Shown one piece after another: positions 13,170-16,550 of a stretch of 16,550 nt of DNA. The notes under the pieces are model-generated. The model saw only the letters and a program-made list of their open reading frames with translations, did no database searches and was not told the origin of the DNA. Origin of the DNA: GCA-002688135 sp964536565. Its GTDB lineage: Bacteria; Patescibacteriota; Patescibacteriia; Magasanikbacterales; GCA-002688135. The DNA is taken from the NCBI GenBank assembly GCA_964536565.1, contig CAZHXK010000027.1, positions 1 through 16,550 of the forward strand. Reading direction: 5' to 3'. Made by a program: the position numbers and the translations under genes. Within the stretch, counting starts at the first letter, position 1. Every line of letters begins with the position of its first letter.

Positions 13170-14369
13170 ATGAGAAAGAAACTTCAACGAAAAATCATTA
13201 GGGAGATTGCAGATGAAAAACCCAAAATAGAACCACGTTGTCCGTACTTTGGTAAGTGTGGGGGTTGTTTTATGCAAGATGTTGATTATGAACATCAACG
13301 AGAAGTAAAACAGAAATTTCTTCAAAAATTGTTTACTGACGCAGAGATCGAAATTGAGATACCACTTCCAGAGCCATCTCCGGATATTTTTTACTATCGA
13401 AATAGAATGGATTTTCCGATTGGCAAAAATCAGGAAATCGGTTTGAAGCCGATGGGAAAATGGATGGATGTGTTGAATTTGGAGATTTGTTTTCTTCAGT
13501 CAGAGACATCTCATGAAATCATGGATATTGTGCGTGCATGGGTACGAAAGTGGAAGCTACCTGGTTGGGACATGGTGAAGCATCAAGGATATGCGCGCTA
13601 TCTCGTCATTCGAGAAGGAAAAAATACAGATGAGCGAATGGTTATTATTGTCACGCATGTAGAGGACAACGCTGATGATGTAGACTTAGAAAAAGCGTTT
13701 AAAGATCTGGTTGAGAAGCTGAAACCGCTCGCAACTACTATCTATCACGGTATTAATTCTACAGTCACTGATATTTCGTACGGAAGTAAGATGAATTTGT
13801 TGCACGGAAATGAATTGTTAAAAGAAGAGGTGAACGGGATAACGTATTTCATTTCACCATTCTCGTTTTTTCAAACGAATACGAAGGCGGCAGCGAAATT
13901 GCAGGAGTATGTGGTTGGATTGGTTGATACAAAGGAAATGGTACTGGACTTGTATTGTGGTTCTGGTTTCTTCACACTCTCGCTCGCAAAAGCAGGAATG
14001 AATGTCGTCGGAGTGGAGCTTGATCCAGCATCGATCGAAATGGCTCACAAAAACGCATCAGAAAACAATATTGAGAATGCGGTATTCCATGCGGTCGATG
14101 CAAAGCTTCATGCAAAAGAATTACAAAAAGGACAATACGACACCATCATTGTTGATCCACCGCGCGCAGGATTGCATCCAAGGGTCATCAGAAAACTGAT
14201 TGAAATCGAACCGCGCGAAATCATCTATGTATCATGCGGACCAGCCCGGTTAGTTCACGAGCTCCCATCATTCCTCGAACACTACAATCTCACCTCAATC
14301 AAAACGTTCGACATGTTCCCGCATACGCCTCATGTTGAGACAGTTGTGGTTCTTACAAAAAAATTATAA
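13170..14369 (+). CDS. 23S rRNA (uracil-5)-methyltransferase, RlmD/TrmA family, without TRAM domain
   Basis: A SAM-dependent 5-methyluridine methyltransferase of 399 residues. The Fe-S cluster ligands are C24, C30 and C33 (C-x5-C-x2-C) plus C107 in EICFL, as in RlmD and RlmC. The SAM-binding Rossmann domain has DLYCGSGFFT at 260-269 and GVELDP at 281-286. DPPRAG is at 329-334, the nucleophile C356 in VSCGP, and the general-base region HVETV at 388-392. FFQTN (233-237) is typical of the family. The N-terminal TRAM RNA-binding domain found in RlmD is absent: only 23 residues precede the cluster. Position specificity (U1939, U747 or tRNA U54) cannot be decided from sequence alone. The ribosome site is weak; a poor promoter (TTTACA at 13132, TAGGTT at 13155) is possible. 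Confidence 0.92.
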   Translation: MRKKLQRKIIREIADEKPKIEPRCPYFGKCGGCFMQDVDYEHQREVKQKFLQKLFTDAEIEIEIPLPEPSPDIFYYRNRMDFPIGKNQEIGLKPMGKWMDVLNLEICFLQSETSHEIMDIVRAWVRKWKLPGWDMVKHQGYARYLVIREGKNTDERMVIIVTHVEDNADDVDLEKAFKDLVEKLKPLATTIYHGINSTVTDISYGSKMNLLHGNELLKEEVNGITYFISPFSFFQTNTKAAAKLQEYVVGLVDTKEMVLDLYCGSGFFTLSLAKAGMNVVGVELDPASIEMAHKNASENNIENAVFHAVDAKLHAKELQKGQYDTIIVDPPRAGLHPRVIRKLIEIEPREIIYVSCGPARLVHELPSFLEHYNLTSIKTFDMFPHTPHVETVVVLTKKL

Positions 14370-14371
14370 CT

Positions 14372-14398
14372 AAAAATCGCACCATCGGTGCGATTTTT
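14372..14398. terminator. Bidirectional terminator between the methyltransferase and surface-protein genes
   Basis: A perfect 12-bp stem (14372-14383 with 14387-14398) has a 3-nt loop. Its outer ends are AAAAA/TTTTT, giving a T-run on both strands for the two convergent genes. Confidence 0.92.
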
Positions 14399-14417
14399 AT
14401 GAGCGAGCCTAAGGTCA

Positions 14418-15686
14418 TTATTGAGGCGTTACTGTGATGATCTTGGTGAATGTCTTAAGTATATTTTGATCCTCATCCAGAACATGAATCGTGGCTATCT
14501 TATCACCTGGGAAGGTGGTGTCTACGAAATAATAACGTGTGCCTTCTGTGACAAGACGACCGATATCGCGCATAAGATAGATCTCGTTACTGGTGGCGAA
14601 CGAACCCTCGCTGATTAATGATCCAGAGAATATTTCTCCTGCGTAGGACCATGTAAACGCAATACGCGCTTTATGAGACGGAACGGTGACTGAAAACTCA
14701 TCAGTATCATCAAACGATCCAATGAAGCCGGACATGTCCAAAGCAACAGTGACGGTGTGTGTGAATGTTTTTAGGATCTCATCATTTTCGTCAAGCAGAT
14801 TGACGGTTAGTGTTTTATCACCAGAGGTATCAACTGGAACGGATAGGAACATAGAACCTGAACCATCACTTTCATAATCATTCATGTATGATGTGCCATC
14901 GTATGTGTCTGCCGTGCCAAGTGTCTGTAAAGATCCTGAAAATGCATCACCTGAATATGACCAATTAAATGTCACGCGGGCAGCAACTTGACCTGCAGTA
15001 AATGAATCACCATCGAATGTGCCAGTAAATCCAGAGACATCAATCTGCGGGGTAGGATCTTCTGAAGGTTCTGTGGTAACTGGTATTGGTATGGAAGGGG
15101 TATTTTCTAATTCAGCAAAAGCAGCCTTAGCTTGAATGAGGGAGTTGAGGCTGGTATTGGCAGTCAGGACATCATTTCTGTACGTTGGACCAAACGATTC
15201 ATGTGCTGCAAGGGACGCATTGCTGGTATTGTAGTTCACAAAAAAGCCATCTGAAATATCATCAACCTGCTTTGCCCAGTCATCGCCATAATAATATCGC
15301 GCAGATGCCTCATCTGCGATTGGATACAGTGTGCCATAATGACCAACGAAATATACTGTTGGATCAGATTGGATTTTCACAAGACGACTTCCAGGGCGAT
15401 AGACGGCATTCCCACCAATTTTGTATGAGGCAAGCTCGGTCGGACTGACGACGGTAATATCGCCAAGTGTGTCTTTCCATGTATTAAATACTTTTTCGCT
15501 CGGGAATACGTAACGTTTGGAATCATCAGCGACATAGTATACGGCTGGGTGATCCGCTGTTTTAATGAGGAGGTGTTCATCTGTGGCTGCACGGGATACG
15601 CTTGCATGAAGAAGGCTAAGCATGAGACACATTAAAAACAGTATCGCAGTACGATAAAACGTTGATGTAAGTATACGCATAAACAT
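14418..15686 (-). CDS. Secreted surface protein with tandem beta-rich repeats (Patescibacteria type)
   Basis: The start is taken as ATG at 15686 (422 aa); ATG at 15680 is equally possible. A longer frame to 15794 lacks a signal peptide at its N-terminus. A signal peptide follows (basic start, hydrophobic core with LFLMCLMLSLL, cleavage near SRA-A). The next 130 residues form the module YYVADDSKRYVFPSEK ... YRPGSRLVKIQSDPTVYFVG ... GDDWAKQVDDISDGFFVNY, which I know from many Patescibacteria secreted proteins and which has no assigned function. A Pro/Thr linker (about IPIPVTTEPSEDPTPQ) leads to two tandem repeats of about 100 residues, each of the form D.SGF.G.FD....F.W.Y.G..FSGSL...LDE...ILKTFT...TV, probably Ig-like. 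No anchor is seen. An extended -10 (TGG-CATACT, 15709-15714) may serve it. Confidence 0.85.
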   Translation of the reverse strand: MFMRILTSTFYRTAILFLMCLMLSLLHASVSRAATDEHLLIKTADHPAVYYVADDSKRYVFPSEKVFNTWKDTLGDITVVSPTELASYKIGGNAVYRPGSRLVKIQSDPTVYFVGHYGTLYPIADEASARYYYGDDWAKQVDDISDGFFVNYNTSNASLAAHESFGPTYRNDVLTANTSLNSLIQAKAAFAELENTPSIPIPVTTEPSEDPTPQIDVSGFTGTFDGDSFTAGQVAARVTFNWSYSGDAFSGSLQTLGTADTYDGTSYMNDYESDGSGSMFLSVPVDTSGDKTLTVNLLDENDEILKTFTHTVTVALDMSGFIGSFDDTDEFSVTVPSHKARIAFTWSYAGEIFSGSLISEGSFATSNEIYLMRDIGRLVTEGTRYYFVDTTFPGDKIATIHVLDEDQNILKTFTKIITVTPQ

Positions 15687-15747
15687 GGACAAATAAGTAT
15701 GTATGCATAGTATGCCACGTATATGTGCCTCGCTGGAAGATTTTGTG

Positions 15748-15776
15748 TTGACAAAGAAATAAAAAATAGATACGGT
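15748..15776 (+). promoter_or_regulatory. Orphan plus-strand promoter facing a terminator
   Basis: TTGACA (15748-15753), a 17-bp spacer, then TACGGT (15771-15776). No plus-strand coding frame of note follows; a hairpin with a T-run lies at 15820-15843. It may direct a roughly 60-nt RNA, or be chance. Confidence 0.3.
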
Positions 15777-15814
15777 ACGGCCCTGTTCATTCACAACGCA
15801 AAAGTACAGTAATC

Positions 15815-15843
15815 AAAAACCCCGGCACAGACCGGGATTTTTT
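15815..15843. terminator. Bidirectional hairpin terminator
   Basis: CCCGG (15821-15825) pairs with CCGGG (15832-15836) around a 6-nt loop. AAAAA precedes it (a T-run on the minus strand, for the 15858 gene), and ATTTTTTT follows it on the plus strand. Confidence 0.85.
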
Positions 15844-15857
15844 TATTTCAACTACAT

Positions 15858-16241
15858 TTAGAACCAGGCGATGTATCCGAGGTACAATCCTATCGCGAGC
15901 GCCACAACCAACCACACCTGCATACTACCGCCCTTAGACATCGACTTGATCATCTTTTTGGAATGCTCTGGCCATGCTAAACGAGATATACCCTTAGCAA
16001 GCGCCATCCAACCAAACAGCGTAATCAAACCGCGCACGTCTGGTTCCCACACATTGTATGCAACAACATGCAACACACCGATCAATAACGAGACAACACC
16101 TGACATCATCAGGAAGCCATCATCCATCGCAATCGACATTAACTTCTTAAGTCCTTTCTTGTTAATAAGAAAAGCTAATGAGATGAGCACAAAATACAGC
16201 GCCCATACTTTCGTCAAAAAAAGTCCTACCTCCATAGACAT
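15858..16241 (-). CDS. Four-helix integral membrane protein, 127 aa
   Basis: 127 residues with four predicted helices at about 8-26, 42-62, 66-86 and 108-126. Polar loops contain KKGLKK (27-33) and EHSKKMIKSMSKG (92-104), both basic and so probably cytoplasmic. The arrangement VWEPDVRGLITLFGWMALAKG is like a group of small membrane proteins I have seen annotated only as hypothetical in Patescibacteria. No catalytic residues are evident. No Shine-Dalgarno precedes the ATG at 16241, but the upstream gene ends only 12 bp away, so it may be translated by coupling. It is followed by the terminator at 15815-15843. Confidence 0.75.
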   Translation of the reverse strand: MSMEVGLFLTKVWALYFVLISLAFLINKKGLKKLMSIAMDDGFLMMSGVVSLLIGVLHVVAYNVWEPDVRGLITLFGWMALAKGISRLAWPEHSKKMIKSMSKGGSMQVWLVVALAIGLYLGYIAWF

Positions 16242-16253
16242 GTACGTTAAGAA

Positions 16254-16550
16254 TTAGTTTTGTATTGTATCACTTTGAGACGATACTAACAATGCATGTT
16301 TCAGTTTTTTCAAAAGCTCCTCCATATCAAAAAACGCGAGTGCTGGGCCGGACACATCTGCCGTATACGTTTTCGTGAGCGCCCAGGTATGCCACTTCGC
16401 AACAGGGTTAACGGCCTCTGCAAACTTCTGTTCGTTGTATGCAACCTCACCAGCACGCATGTCCTCTATAAAAACATGTACATGTTGCTTCGGGTAATGC
16501 GGAGCGAATGTTTGTGTCCACATCTGTCGCGCAGCCTCAAACATGTCGCT
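16254..16550 (-). CDS. C-terminal part of an unrecognised protein (partial)
   Basis: The frame is open to the right edge of the window, so the true start is probably outside; an internal Met at 16544 is not a convincing start. About 98 residues are visible. Features include HVHVFIEDM near residue 21 of the frame from Met, an aromatic stretch VAKWHTWALTKTY, and a hydrophobic segment GPALAFFDMEELLKKLKHALL that looks like a strand followed by a helix. No family is recognised. It probably shares a transcript with the membrane-protein gene 12 bp downstream. Confidence 0.6.
   Translation of the reverse strand, partial: SDMFEAARQMWTQTFAPHYPKQHVHVFIEDMRAGEVAYNEQKFAEAVNPVAKWHTWALTKTYTADVSGPALAFFDMEELLKKLKHALLVSSQSDTIQN

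Noticed and set aside
15871..16257. 128-aa plus-strand frame opposite the four-helix membrane protein
   Set aside because: It is a shadow: the minus-strand frame has clean membrane helices, a coupled upstream gene and a terminator; the plus frame has no start signals.
1..16550. CRISPR array, tRNA or rRNA genes, prophage, toxin-antitoxin pair
   Set aside because: Reading both strands I found no regularly spaced direct repeats, no cloverleaf with a TTCGANTC arm, and no phage or toxin motifs.
1..16550. Alternative genetic code with TGA read as glycine
   Set aside because: Several well-bounded genes stop at TGA directly before terminators (for example at 3200-3202 and 13100-13102).

Overview
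The window looks like a chromosomal segment of a Patescibacteria (Candidate Phyla Radiation) bacterium of the Uhrbacteria/Magasanikbacteria kind. This rests on gene character, not on a marker gene. There are many short orphan proteins. There is a secreted protein carrying the 'YYV.DD.KRYVFP...YRPG.RLVKIQ.DP.VY.VG' module that is common on the surface of these organisms. TGA is used as an ordinary stop, so the genetic code is not the Gracilibacteria/SR1 code. I see no tRNA, rRNA, CRISPR array or prophage.

Layout. 1-543: two minus-strand orphan genes; the first is cut by the window edge and is a small Cys-rich membrane protein. 582-1937: beta-CASP metallo-beta-lactamase ribonuclease. 2030-2920: Nudix protein with an unrecognised N-terminal half and a TTG start. 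2993-3202: small orphan, probably from a leaderless mRNA. 3244-3795 (minus): two tandem small three-helix membrane proteins. 3934-5994: uvrB. 6034-7303 (minus): two paralogous proteins of an unrecognised family, each with its own promoter and terminator. 7358-9064 (minus): GT-C glycosyltransferase resembling the arabinofuranosyltransferase AftA. 9071-9450: small GIY-YIG nuclease gene between matching inverted repeats. 9458-12043: uvrA, lacking the usual insertion domain. 12088-13102: three small orphan or membrane genes. 13170-14369: Fe-S RlmD/TrmA-type rRNA uracil methyltransferase. 14418-15686 (minus): secreted surface protein with two tandem beta-rich repeats. 15858-16550 (minus): a four-helix membrane protein and a partial orphan.

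Two expression classes stand out. The accessory genes (Nudix, small membrane pair, paralogue pair, 12088 and 12477 genes) have a perfect TTGACA, an exactly 17-bp spacer ending in TGG or TGA, a visible Shine-Dalgarno, usually their own terminator, and local GC of roughly 50-57% in the lines I counted. The housekeeping genes (uvrA, uvrB, rRNA methyltransferase) lack this and are roughly 33-43% GC in counted lines.

The best candidate for an undescribed system is the 380-bp GIY-YIG cassette. Its terminal inverted repeats share a CTGTCATC core with a hairpin at the predicted uvrB transcription start. This suggests a nuclease-linked dispersed repeat family that has landed upstream of both excision-repair genes.
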